DNA of 64,000 bases. Origin: Polychytrium aggregatum (lineage: Eukaryota; Chytridiomycota; Chytridiomycetes; Polychytriales). The stretch is from positions 124,001 to 188,000 of the forward strand of contig NW_026516295.1 of the NCBI RefSeq assembly GCF_025602895.1, written 5' to 3'. The position numbers and the translations under genes are program-made. Under the pieces are notes generated by a model. That model was given only the letters and a program-made list of their open reading frames with translations. It did not search any database and was not told the origin of the DNA. Below are positions 46,353 to 60,008 of this stretch, piece by piece; positions within the stretch are counted from its first letter, which is position 1, and every line of letters starts with the position of its first letter.

Positions 46353-47057
46353 ATGGAAAGCGGTATCGACCAGGCTCTGGAGAGCATGTGCGTATGCTTT
46401 AACTGCCTGCCATCGTCGTCGTCGCTGTCGTCACCACTCGTCTGGCATTCGGCAAACTTGATTCCACGGGCTCTGTTTCAACTGCCTCTGCTCCTGCTCC
46501 GGCCTTGAATCGCCCGGCTGACCATCCGGATCCTTTCACGGTTTGATTGATTCGCCTATTCATGTCCTCCAGTCTTCAGTCCGAAGATCCTCGTCCATAC
46601 GGCGTTCTCTTGGTCGATTCCGAAGGGCTTTGCCTGGGAGGTGAGCCACCGTTTCATTTTCACGTCAGCTTGGCTTGCTTGCTTGCTTCTCTTGGCTCAC
46701 CCGGTCCGTCCCGCTATCCATCATCTTGGTCGATTCGTCTGGTCATCCACAAGCCAAAGGACAGGCTCCCCGTGCTGTTGCTCCGCAAGCCGCTTCGATC
46801 GCCTCCAGAGCCTCGCTGCTCTCGGGCTCGCCATCGGACAAGATCACCATTCGGATTGAGACCGAAACCTCGTAAGCAGCCTCTGTCCGTTTCGCCATTA
46901 CTTGACCCTTGCAACGCTTTGCATTTCCCGTCATTGCGAGGCCACTTTTATCGCAGCACCCGATCTGGCTGGAGCTGACCTGCCTCCACTCCCTGCCAGC
47001 TCCATCACCATTCGTCCCGACCAGAACTTTACCCTGGCCCTGTTCAAGAGCAATTAG
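46353..47057 (+). CDS. LAMTOR5: Ragulator subunit LAMT0R5/HBXIP-like (roadblock fold)
   Basis: Ragulator anchors Rag GTPases on the lysosome/vacuole and links amino-acid state to TORC1. Four exons close in phase: 46353-46387, 46573-46640, 46754-46871 and 47000-47057, giving 92 residues, the size of HBXIP/LAMTOR5. The conserved core GVLLVDSEGLCLG matches the GVLCTDSQGLNLG-type signature; downstream are an Ala/Ser-rich helix, KITIRIETET and the terminal strand TIRPDQNFTLALFKSN. Exon 3 begins after an AAG acceptor (46751-46753). The gene is small, and its divergence makes homologues easy to miss, so the call rests on the core motif, length and strand order together. Confidence 0.85.
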
Positions 47058-47293
47058 AGTCTTTCATCCACTGTATTCCCGGCGTCGGCTGCGCCCAGAG
47101 GTCGGGTACTGCGTTTGTGTCGTCCAATACACTTTATCGGATGCACAATGTGGTCGCAAGTACGGCTCACTGGTGAACCTGCCATGAGGGGCTGAGAGTA
47201 TTCGCCATATTCTCCAGCATGCACCCGCATCCACCGGCATACCCTTCGCAAACAGTTTCCAGAGTCAGGACTGTGGGAGTTCGAGTGCGAACG

Positions 47294-48720
47294 TCACAGG
47301 CGCCGATACCTGAACTTGCCCTTGAGCGCCAAGGACGAAAACAGCGAAAGGCCGAACCAAGTGATGGCATAGGACAGGTGGTTGTTGCTCAAGTTGAATC
47401 CAGGCTGCTTGAGGATGGGATTACCTCTCTTCTCGAAAGGCTCATTCGAGGGAAGTCCTGCCACGCAAAGCGATTCCATGATGATGATTCAGTCGCCGGC
47501 ACATCATTGGGCATCCAGGATAACAACAAGCTCGCCAATGCGGGAAGATTCGGCCACGAACGCTTTTCAGAAACGACGGCTCGTGGGGGGGGGCATACCG
47601 GCAATCATATCCACCAGAATCGCCTTGCTATCCGTCAAGTAAGCCACCAGTGGCAGGTCGATCCAGTACCACTCGTCTTTATCTGCAAGAAACGAACGGG
47701 GCGGCGCTCATTAGCAGTCGCGCCGGGCCCTGCTCTTCAGAATGAGTCTCCAAAGTCTGCGAAGGTGCCGGCAGCTCACTTACCAGGGACGTTCTTGGGC
47801 ATGACGTCGCCGCTCTCGCCACTGCGCCGGATGCCTTCGATGGTCACCTTTCCAGGGACCTGGCCAAAGCTCGAGTTCGACAACTCCTTGGCCTCCTTTG
47901 GGATCCAGCCTCGATTGACGAGAATGCGTGGCCCGCCGTTCGAGATTTGGAAGGGCGTGAGGATGAAATAGCCTACAGGGTTTCGCCCGACGCCGCTTCC
48001 GGGCTGGTTGGGCAGCCGGACGAGACTGGCACCACGAGGGCCAATGAAGATCTCGTCGCCGTAACAAAACTCGCCAGCGAGGAGGAGGCGTTGATATTCC
48101 TGGTCGGCGCTCACGGCTTCGTCGAGCTGACTGGAATGGCGGGCCGATGTTGGTATTGCGGTGGTTGTTGCAGGGGATCAAGTATGAGGATGGACATTGG
48201 CCATTCGATCGGAGTGTGGTAAATGTTAGACATCAATCTGGAACATACACTCAGTCGAAGCCGAGGAGTTTATGCGATCGACAGTTGATCCAACCACACG
48301 GGCACGGCGTTGGCCGCTCGGGTGCCCCAGAACAAGAAACAGACGACTGCATTACGTGACGGGCTGGGCTTGATCTTTGAATCGGGCTTCAAGCGTCTGA
48401 ATCAAGTCCAACTTCCACTGCAGGCGATAGACCTGCCAACAGCCAAGTCCAAAGGTGATAACCGGAAATATCCACAGCCACCCGCCGCTGGTGCGCGATG
48501 ACGATGGAAAAGTGGAGGCCGATCGGATCTGTGCGGCCGCGGTGCTCGGTGGAGAGCCGGAGGCCCGAAGGACGGGGATGGTGGAGTCTCTAGCAACTCG
48601 GGATGGACGCAGCGGTCCGCAAGGCTGGTGGATCCAGCGTCGGTGCGATTGCAGACCGAGACTACCTCGAAGCGCCCGCGATGGAGCAGCAAGCGGGGCG
48701 GCCAGGATGGAAAGACGCAT
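47294..48720 (-). CDS. SURF1: SURF1/Shy1 cytochrome c oxidase assembly factor
   Basis: Inner-mitochondrial-membrane protein needed to assemble cytochrome c oxidase. Four exons close in phase: 48720-48356, 48130-47784, 47682-47599 and 47457-47294, giving 319 residues. The N-terminus is Arg/Ser-rich and lacks acids, as in a mitochondrial presequence. TM1 is WLWIFPVITFGLGCWQVYRL (the family GxWQ motif), followed by KLDLIQTLEARF. The intermembrane domain has EIFIGPRG, GYFILTPFQ, ILVNRGWIP and DEWYWIDLP. TM2 lies in NNHLSYAITWFGLSLFSSLA. Its 3' end lies 236 bases from that of the convergent LAMTOR5 gene. Confidence 0.96.
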
Positions 48721-49426
48721 GGTGAACGGAGATGGATCAGCGGCCAGTGATCGCGATTGAGAGGCGAGATCGGGAAGCGGGAGGTGTGCCTGTGCGAAAG
48801 CTTGGCTGGCCTGGCGATGCCTGCGACTTGGGTGCCCAGTCCTCTGGTTTCAGCGGGAGGATGCAAGCGAACAAATGGGTCATGCAGCATTCACCGAACC
48901 CGCGCCACAGCCGGTCCAGCCAGCTTGTCAGCACGGACGATCGAAATGCATCAAATCGGTTGGAGATGAAGACAAGCCAAAGGCCCAGATATTGGTGCGA
49001 TTGCCCGGACGGATGCCTGCACGACGGACAAACGCCACCATCAGCAACATCGGCAACGCTGATATTTTGAGGGAGAGGGGGGTGATTCGCTAGCTTGTAT
49101 TTTCTTCAATCGACCGCCAGGAAGGTGGCCGAGGGAAGCCGTGACTGCAATAATAAAGGGGAATGCGCGGGGAAGAGAAGGGAAGAGAAGGGCAAAGCTC
49201 GTGCGGGGGAAGGGTCGATATATCAAAAGCAGATCGAAGGGGTGGAGGATAATTGAGGGCTCTAGTCTACAGCATCACACGGCTGTGGCTGATCCTTGCG
49301 ACGAGACCGACGATCCCGGAGGGAGGACCAGTTGGTTGTCCACGGCGGCTGTGGACGGAGGAGGCGGATGATGGGCGCTTGAGCCTCGACGGACCGAGTG
49401 TGTGTTACACGATAGATCAGATATAT
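48721..49426. other. Intergenic region
   Basis: Upstream of SURF1 and downstream of Ran, both on the minus strand. It has a short GGGAAGAGAA duplication at about 49168-49190. No gene is supported. Confidence 0.55.
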
Positions 49427-51627
<2,201 letters not shown>

Positions 51628-52605
51628 TTGTGCAGCACGGGTGATGGAGATCAGGAGGGCGATGGACGAAAGAGCAAGCGGCCAAGTCGAGGACGGACAG
51701 CGGCACTAAAAGAGGCGAGGTCGAAAGCGAGATGCGGGCGAGACCAGAGCGAGACGCGGGACGAGAGGGGCCGGTCTCGCTCGGCGAGAAACCGAGGCGC
51801 CGAGAGGACAGCGAACAGCGACGAGAACAGCGGGAGCAGCGACGGGAACCGTGCTGGAAACAAGAAGCCGGTGGCGAGAACAGGATGCATGCGGTGGGTT
51901 GAATCGAGAAGGAGGCCAAGTCAGTAGCAACAGGAGGCCGCAGGAACGAGGGCGATTCGCCGTGGCCTCACACTCGAGCTGCTGCATGCTCGGGCAGTCT
52001 GCGGTGCAGATCCAGTATGGCCGCAGGATGCGATACGACAACCAATTATCAAAAGGTGGCCATAGAGCATAATATGCCGCATGACATCCAGACGCGCTAT
52101 ATATCCAGCTGTCATGCCACACCAAGACATGATCCATTCCCACCCATTTGCCGTCTCGTCTGTCCTCTGTCCTCTGTCGTCTCGTCTGTCGTCTCGCCTG
52201 GCGCCTCGGGCACCCTCTCGCCCGCCATCTCGCTTTGCGACCGAGAGCGTCGCGGCTGTGCCAGTCCAGAAGAGAGATCTCGCGAAAAAAATTGCTGGTC
52301 ATGAGAAAAAAAAAATAGGGCTGGGGCTGGGGCTGGGGCCTGCGCCGGCGTCGCACACGCGCCCTGGCTGGCGCGATTCATATGCCCCGAAACGATCAGC
52401 TGCGCACCTGCATTCGATCCGGAACGCCCGCCCACGTGCCGGGTGGGCGCCCGGGCGGCGCCGCCGGGGCTCGCTCTCTCTCCTGGCTGCTGCCGAAAAC
52501 CGGTCTCCTGGCAGGTTGGCACTCGTCTCCTGGCTGGCTGCTCGTCTCCCTGCTGCTCGAGATCCGCTTCTTGCTGCGACACTGCCTCGCCATCCTTCTG
52601 CACCA
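51628..52605. promoter_or_regulatory. Divergent promoter region between Ran and the TMX-like gene
   Basis: About 1 kb. It is purine-rich at 51660-51870, has a GTCTCGTCTGTC-type repeat at about 52152-52200 and a short GGGGCT run at 52318-52338. No coding sequence is supported. Confidence 0.5.
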
Positions 52606-53750
52606 ATGCCCCGTCTCTTCTCGCTCCTCATATGGGTTTCCCTGTGCTGGTTCGCGCTTGCCGCGGCCGCCTCCCGCTCTGGCCCCGTCCCCTCAAACCT
52701 CTTCCCAGACTCCAAAGTGGTCCAGGTCGATGACAGCTCCCTGGATGATTTGCTCACTTCCGGGGAGTGGCTCGTGGAATTGTACGTACTCTCAGTCTCT
52801 GACCCGATAATGCGGCCTCACCCTCTGGAGTCATTATTCCTCCTCCCACCTTGCCAGGGGACTCGCCTTCCCACGACACATAGAACTGGTCGGGATAATC
52901 CCAGAGACCGCGGAGGCTTATGATCGCAATCGCGACCGTTGGTGGCATTGATTTGATGTGGGCCAGCCACTTTCAATGATCGCGACTCCCGACTCGTACC
53001 CGACGCTGTCACCAATCGGACCAGAACACCCGTTGAGATTCGCAGCTAGAATCGCTGACTCTTCAGCAAGAGCAAGCATCCCGCCGATAGCTGTCGTTCC
53101 AGAATCCAGTCGGCTTTCCCACTCTCTGATGAACTCACCGTCATCGCTCCCTCTCTCTGTCGCTAGTTACGCCCCATGGTGTCTCTACTGCAAGCAGGTC
53201 TCGAGTGAATTTGAAATTGCTGCGGAGGAAGCCGAGTCTCGATTCCCCAACCTCCGAATCGCCCGCGTCAACATCGACAATAGTCCTCGTGCCACTGTCC
53301 GCTTCCAGCTCTCCAGGTGCGAGCTCGAGGGCATTGCACCAAAGGCTTGAATATCGACACGGCCTGCCACCGAGTTGACGCCAAAGCCTTCGCCCACCTG
53401 AACGCGGTGTCTCATCTGAACTGTCGCCATTATATTCGCAGGTTGCCATCTTATTACTATATTTCGGACAAATCAGGTATGCTTGTCCATCTGTCATCGG
53501 CAGTGGTATTTCGATCTGAAACCTGGGCCAGGCTCGCCAACATCTAAATCGGATGCTTGTTCAAGTGCGATATGTGGAGTTCAAGCCCCGCGCATCGGAA
53601 ATCCTTGAATTCCTGGAAGCTGAAGAATGGAAATCGATCGAGCCTTATTCAGAAATTTTCGCGCCGTTCTCGCCAGTGTACGTCAGCATGATCATTTCGT
53701 TTGTAATCGCCACCCTGATCAGAGCTAAGCACTCGACCGTTGGGTTATAG
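52606..53750 (+). CDS. Thioredoxin-like transmembrane protein (TMX-type protein disulfide isomerase)
   Basis: Four exons close in phase: 52606-52781, 53167-53316, 53442-53476 and 53566-53750, giving 181 residues. Signal peptide at residues 1-23 (LFSLLIWVSLCWFALAAAA). The thioredoxin domain has the active site APWCLYCKQ (CxxC formed with the exon 2 start), IARVNIDNS, the cis-proline strand RFQLSRLPSYYYI and VRYVEFKPRASEILEFL. A short hydrophobic stretch near the C-terminus (VSMIISFVIATLI) may anchor it in the ER membrane. TMX1-type proteins act on ER substrates. The tail is shorter than in animals. The 35-base exon 3 and the AAG acceptor of exon 4 (53563-53565) are unusual but the phases close. 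Confidence 0.9.
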
Positions 53751-56700
53751 TGCTGCGTAAACAGCAAGCCCAGCTCTGCCAAGGATGATCTGTGCCATCC
53801 TGCCACGATTAAGTGCAGATCCGTCCCATCGGCCAGTCAGATGTGTGTGCTTGATCCGGTCGACTGCGGCAGGGTCATTCGCTTCGTACGGAATTCGATA
53901 CCACTATCAGGTTGACTAACAGCTCTGTATGATGCCCGGAAAACAGGATGCAGATTGTGGGATATGGTAAGGAGATTGTGAATGGTGACCCTTGATCAGC
54001 TAGATCGTCCCTGGACCAAGGAGGGTTGGGCAAGGGGCTCGTTATGATACACTCGCTCGCGCTAGCCCTATGGGGCAATACGGAGCCACGGGCACCCCGT
54101 GTTTGACTGTCGGCGGAGTCAAGGTACTTGCTGACTGTGGTTGCTCCCTACCTTGTCGAGAACAGTTGGTAGCTTTGGATCGTACCTTGTCGTCGGCTTC
54201 AACAGCATTACCAAGGTTGTCCCGTAAGTATCAGTATGGAGGGGCTTGCCACTGAAGCACAAGGCGGGCCGGACAGACCCTTCTCGTGAGATCTGTCGGC
54301 TCAGGATGTTAGGAAGTGCAGCGAACCACGGAGAAGGACAGTCTTTCTTATTTCTGGATTAATTTACTTCCTATACTTTCAGTGCCTGGGTTGTGGTCTC
54401 GGGCTTGGCTTTCTCGGTCTTCTCGGTGAGTTGGATTGGATTCGGCGATCAGATACGAATGTCGCTCGGATGCGCTCACTTTCGGCCGTGGATAGTCGAA
54501 TGGAAAGCGAAAACTGAGCCAAATCTGGAACTGAGCAAAGCATCATTGGAGCCGGACCCGAAGGGCTCGTGATGCACACTGAGACACACATGCGAAAGAG
54601 CTCGTGCAGCCATCGGAGCCACTGGTGGCGGACCTGCGCCAAGCGGATACGGATGACAATGTGACGGGTGCTTACCTTCCAACCCGGTTTTCGAACCAGT
54701 TCCTCTCCTTGGGCGCACAGGCTGCATCTCGAAAAGCCAAGTCAGCTTAGATGATATAGATGGGATGTGCCAATGTATACCGGGTTTGTTGAACTGGATA
54801 GTCTACCACTTACAGAAAGAAACGGGGAAGCCTGTATCGAGCCAGGATAGTTGATTTTTCTGGAACCTGAATACACCCACCCACTCATCGCATTCATGAC
54901 CAAGCAAGTATGTCCAAGGAGACCGAAGTGGTATTTGCCTTTGGAAATGCCTTCTGGAAGCAAGGGTGGGATGTGCATCCAGTCCCAGGAGACTCAGGTT
55001 CGCCAAGTACTTTGAGCAATACATCCACCACCAGAGAGACGTCCAGGTGTGCTCACATTGTCGGGATGCCAAGGTCGAGTATCTTGATATCGAGAAACCA
55101 TGAAGCTGTCCAGATGGTCGAGTAAAGGCACCACACTCCCACATCGGGTGCATCCTTCACACTCCCACATCGAGACATCAATGCCAGTCGTTCGTCGCCA
55201 CAGGACACCGACCGAGTGTATTCAAGACCATGCTCCCCAAGCCAGCGAAAACAAAGAGATTGCCAACCAGGACGGGAATCAATCGCATGTCTTGCCCAAT
55301 GGAGCCTATGAATCAGTAGACTGCCCCGCTTATAGATTGACTGCGTGCACAACTCATGAAAGTCGAAGCTGAATCGAACACGGAATCAAATTGAATCGAG
55401 TCCAGCAAGCGGTATTGTCCCATGGCCGATGATGGACTGGTGTCGATGATGGCTCTGGCGCCTTATCGGCCAAAACTGTTAACTCCGTGGTTATGGGATT
55501 GGAGATGTTGCTCATCAGCGGGGCTTGTGGGCTCGTGTGGCCAACCTCAGGCGTCCTTCATCGCCTCGATGGCCTAGAATTCAGCGCATGGCTCTGCCAT
55601 GTCAATATGCTGCAGCTCCAACGGTCTGGAGTGACGAAACGTGGAGCCGGGGGGAATACTTGCACACCATCCCAAAGTGCTCGTCTGCGAAACAGTATCT
55701 CCCAGCTCACATGTTCACGAGACACTTGATGTCTCCCATGCTTGGCAACAATTTCGCAATGGTGACCACCATGGACTCTCCAAACGAGCCGCTGTGACCC
55801 TCTATCTCAGTGGGGTCACAGTGTAGCCACGAACAACTGCACCACCTACATCCCCTTCAATCGTGCCGACAATCCGATCGCCGTCGTGGTCATCCTGTTG
55901 TGCTGGTGGATGCTGAAAATCGTTGGTCGAAAGTGCTCCCACAAGCAATCCCAGCCACACCATCTCAACCAAGATATGTTGCATGCACAGACAATGTCGT
56001 TAGCTCAGGATGTCCCCTGCGATTGGTGTGGAATTGAAGGCGCTTTCGGAATCGCCAACACCCAGCATCATCCCATAGCACTCTCATCGACTCTCATTTT
56101 CGATCAGTTTCCCTCCCTTTCGTGGTCCATTCTGCCCCGCTGGAGAAACCAATTTGCACTAATTATACATTGTCGAGTCGTTCCGGGAGGCCGGCAATGG
56201 TAGCAGCACGTCCTACCTTCACTGATTTCAATCGTTCGATGGCATAGTGGTGCCGATTGCCACCAACCTGTTTGCTCATTCTGCTATGCGGGTCCATGAA
56301 CGATCCCACTGACCGACGGCTTGCTGTTGATCTCCGCTATCCAGCATGCACCTCATCCGATTTCCTCTCCCAGATCTGCGCTTCCGGTCAGCCACCAGTT
56401 AGGAATCAACACTAACCAACAAAGCACCGTCACCCATGCGTTCGCCGTTCTGCACGCGATTATTTAGTGTGAGAAACACCAAGCCAGTATAACTTCCACG
56501 AGATCAAGTTCAACGACATATTTGTGGAGTGGGTCGTCGAATTCTAGCGCGTCCTGGGCAAATGACATGATAATTCCAAAGAAGAAGACGAGACCGCTCT
56601 CTCCAAACCAAGGTCGGCTGATGCCCACACAGCCAGCTGTCATTCCGGGTGTCAAGTGTCTCGTCCTGGTGTGCAACACAAGCGGCTGTTCACCACCACA

Positions 56701-56818
56701 TCGGCATCAACCCCAGTTGAAACAGGGGCTGACCACGGAGACGATCCTGAGATTCCTCTCTCCTGCACATCCACCGGCCGCGCCATTGCATATCCCTCTC
56801 CCAGGATTGATTCCAACC
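53751..56818. other. 3 kb gene-poor stretch
   Basis: No supported gene on either strand. Composition is less GC-rich than neighbouring genes, and frames are short and unlike known proteins. It contains copy 3 of the degenerate dispersed repeat (about 55060-55150, reverse orientation). The last 300 bases before 56819 should be the promoter of the MLKL-like kinase; the frame is open there from 56522 but reads as non-domain sequence. Confidence 0.45.
55060..55150. repeat. Degenerate dispersed repeat, copy 3 (inverted relative to copy 1)
   Basis: The reverse complement shares TACTCGACCATCTGGACAGC.TCATGGTTTC-type sequence with 15647-15680 at about 70% by eye. Confidence 0.55.
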
Positions 56819-58826
56819 ATGCCTGTTCTTGAAATCGCCATTGTCGTCAGCGGCATCGCTGCCCTGGTCCACCATTCCGGTGGCTCCTTCCAAGGCCTCG
56901 TCCAAGCCGCCAAGGCCCTCTTCACCGCCGTCCAGCAGGTGGAGGAGAATCAAAAGTCGTGGGCCTTCCTGGCCAGTCGTTCCCGCGACATTTTGTTCAC
57001 CCTCTCCCGGTCTCGGACAGATGCCCGTGGATTCGCCGAGCAAGCGGACAGGCTGACTGTCTTCTTCAATACCATCTTCGAATTCCATTTTAACGAGGTT
57101 CAGTCCCTCCACAAGGTCCAGCGGGTCTTCAAATCGGACAAGATCCGCCGCCAAATCGAGCAGTACTGCCATGAGCTCGAGTCCCTCTGGCAAAATGTCG
57201 TTCTGGCACTCGCCATCGACAGCAACAACCGGCTCAACGAAGCCGAGCTCAGGCATGCCCTGAGGCAAGACGAAGACTTGGCCGAGACACAGATCAACGA
57301 GCTTGTTGCGATGATGCAGCAGAACCACAGTCTCGTCATGCAGAGACTTGACATTCTTGTCAGCGGCCAGCAAGACTGGCAGCAGCGCCAGGCAGTCACC
57401 GCCCTTCAGAAACTCCGGGACGACAGCTCCACCAATGCCGTCCTGAAAGACAGGACGATCGTTCCCCTCCTAGAATCACTGCAAGATGCATCCCCTGTCG
57501 CCAAATCCGTCCAAGTAGAAGACTGGCGAATCTTCCCCGAATCTATCACCAACTGGTCCGCCAAGCCCATCTGCTCTGGTGGCTTCGGTGATGTCTACGC
57601 TGCCACATACTTTGGAACCCGTGTTGCCGTGAAGCAACTCAGGTGCAGCTGCCTCGAACAAGAGATTGGCGAGTTTCGAAGCGAGATTCGGGTATGGCAT
57701 CAACTGAGCCACAACCACATCCTGCCCCTCCGCGGCGCCTGCGACACTGTAGAGAAGCTCTTCATGGTCTCGCCCTTCATGGAAAACGGCACCCTCAAAT
57801 CGTACTTGGGCGGGCCCGTCCGTCGCCCCCCTGGCCGAGAAGCTCCGCTTGATGAGCGAAGTCGCTTCGGGCATGGCGTATCTCCACAGCAAGAGCATCA
57901 TCCATGCAGATCTCAAATCGTTGAATGTGCTCATTGGACCAAGCTTTGAAGCTCTGATTTGTGATTTTGGGCTTGCCCGCACCAAGAGTGCCTCATCATC
58001 TTCGACCGCCCGCGACCCAGCCCTGTATATTGGGGGAACCTTGATGTACAAGGCACCCGAGATGCTATCCTTCAAAAAGCCAAAGGGTGCCTCCGCCGCC
58101 ACCGATGTCTACGCCTTTGGAATTCTCTGCTGCGAGGCCCTCATGGACTGTCTCCCCATATTCTTGGCCGCCGACGGAGACGTGATGGCTCCCGATGTGG
58201 TCGTGGTCGCAGTCTTACAAGGATTCCGCCCTGCCATTCCTGAGGGGACCCCGGAAGCAGCATGCACGACTATTGGGGACTGCTGGCACCAGGATCCAGC
58301 CAAACGCCCGCCCGTTGATGAGGTGTTCAGTCGACTGGCCGTCCTCAAACCAACAGTCGATCTTGATCGGCAGGTCACGCCGAATGAACACAGGTACACT
58401 CCCCTGCCCTTGGAGCCCCAACACGACTCTGGATTTGCAAGCCGTGCATCGTCCAATATCCTCACTGAGGGTGTCCGCCGTCTCGAATTGGAAACCTCCC
58501 TCGAGAACCCAGGTGACGGAATGGAAGAAGACCCCAACTGGCAGGCAGCCCTTCGCGGCCATGCGTGGGCGCAATTGGAGATCGGGAATGCCTACGCTGC
58601 AGGCAGCCGTGCCAGCCAGAACTGGTCCATGGCATACAGATGGTACACCAAAGCGGCTAATCAAGGAAATGGAGAGGCTCAGTTGCAGCTCGGCTGTTGC
58701 TATCAGTATGAGAGAGGCGTGACCAAAAACATCGATGTAGCTCGTTACGGTTCAAAAGAGCGGCAGGCCAGGGTCACGAAGGGGCTCGAAGAGCACTCGA
58801 CCGCCTATGATCACCGTATCAATTGA
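56819..58826 (+). CDS. TKL-type kinase with MLKL-like N-terminal helical bundle and Sel1-like C-terminus (one-base frame break)
   Basis: The frame from ATG 56819 runs through an N-terminal domain of about 210 residues that is almost wholly helical and begins with a hydrophobic segment (LEIAIVVSGIAALV). Its pattern resembles the four-helix bundle plus brace of MLKL and related fungal N-terminal domains (similarity by eye only). The kinase follows: ESITNWSAKPICSGGFGDVY, VAVKQL, HADLKSLNVLI, CDFGLA, YKAPEM and CWHQDPAKRPP, so it looks catalytically competent. One or two Sel1-like repeats (AQLEIGNAYAAGSR, YRWYTKAANQGNGEAQLQLG) end the protein at 58826. In a run of six C (57826-57831) the frame shifts by one base in the loop after SPFMENGTLKSYLGG; both halves are otherwise intact (about 668 residues in total). 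It could be a sequencing error or a real mutation. Confidence 0.82.
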
Positions 58827-59679
58827 TTCTGCCACCAACCGCCGAGGATGAATTCTATAAAATTGCAAGGGCTGAATAAAGGATAGCGAGGGGCATTTAA
58901 TGTGCCAGTTAATGAGATCCAAGAAGCGGGATTCAGAGCCCAGAGGCCATTTGTGGGCTGACGCAATACTGAGAGCACAATGTCAATATTATCGCATTGG
59001 GTCCCGCGCGACCGGCCATTGACGAAAGGGTCACGATATACAAGGAAAGGGATTGTGGCAATAGGGAGGAGGAAATGTTCCAGAGGAGGGATGGGATCAT
59101 ATTGAAAGAGGAGGGAGGTATTTGACTTGGTGATTATCTCTTCTGGTCCCTGAGTACTTCAATTCCCTCAGCGGTCAAATGACGGTACCATCGAGCTCAG
59201 TTGGAGATGAGTCACGCGAGGTCTCTGTGACAGTACAAGAAGGGATGCAGCACAGGGCGGGGGAAAGGCAGGGATGGACAGTGCAAGGCGACTGAAACGG
59301 ACGACTGAGTTCGGGAAGTACCTCGCAGCTTATACGGAGCCGAACTCGCGAAGAAACACGGTGACAGAACCGATCGCAGGAGCACAATACGGTGGTGAGT
59401 CATGGTTTGTTGATTCGAAGAGCACAGGACGGTATTGGAAGCACAATCTCTACGGTAACATGGGGTGAATTCTCCAGGGAATACCATATGTAATTCGAGT
59501 GTGGGGAACAAACCCACTTGACATAAAACCGGGATGATCCATCGGCCACTATCCGGTCCATCATGGCCATCTCCGCTTCGTGTAACTGAGAGTAGGATTG
59601 TCCGTGCGGGTCTGTGGATGATGTGGCGAGGCAGCTTGGCCCCCCAAACAACAGGATGGAACTTGTTTCAGGCGCCAAG
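58827..59679. other. Region between kinase and retroelement
   Basis: No supported gene. On the minus strand, immediately after the LTR of element A, there is a primer-binding-site-like TTGGCGCC (about 59671-59678) and an open frame down to 59400 that could be a gag remnant, but I cannot show this. Confidence 0.4.
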
Positions 59680-59984
59680 TTCAACGAGTAGCTGAGTGGA
59701 GTGGGTATGGAACTGAGCAGGCCTGGGTAGAGGCGAGGACATGACAAAAAGGGTGGCAAATTCAGATGGCAAGGAGAAAAGCGGAAGGCGATCGGGGCAA
59801 GCTGGGTTAAACGGCATTGTTTGCCTGCTGGTTTATTGAGGGGCCAAAAACCAGCAGCTTTTATCTGCAATGGCGGACATCCCGGTGGGTGCCTGCGGAA
59901 GGCAAACGGGTGGGGCGCAGTACAGCTTGGTGCTGGAAGCTTCTCCAGCCCTCCGTGCTGCGCTCTGTAGCACGTTCCGTTACA
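59680..59984 (-). repeat. Probable LTR of chromovirus A
   Basis: Starts TGTAACGG after a purine tract, contains AGATAAAAG (TATA-like, complement of about 59857-59867) and AATAAA (complement of 59832-59837), and seems to end near ...CGTTGAAC at 59679. The ends are weak inverted repeats (TGTAAC / GTTGAAC). No second copy is in the window to confirm its limits. Confidence 0.55.
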
Positions 59985-60008
59985 TCACCTCCCTCTCAAG
60001 TCCTCCCC

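Noticed and set aside
53875-54260. Possible small genes on both strands in the 53.8-56.8 kb gap
   Set aside because: Short frames without domains, splice-supported continuation or compositional coding bias.
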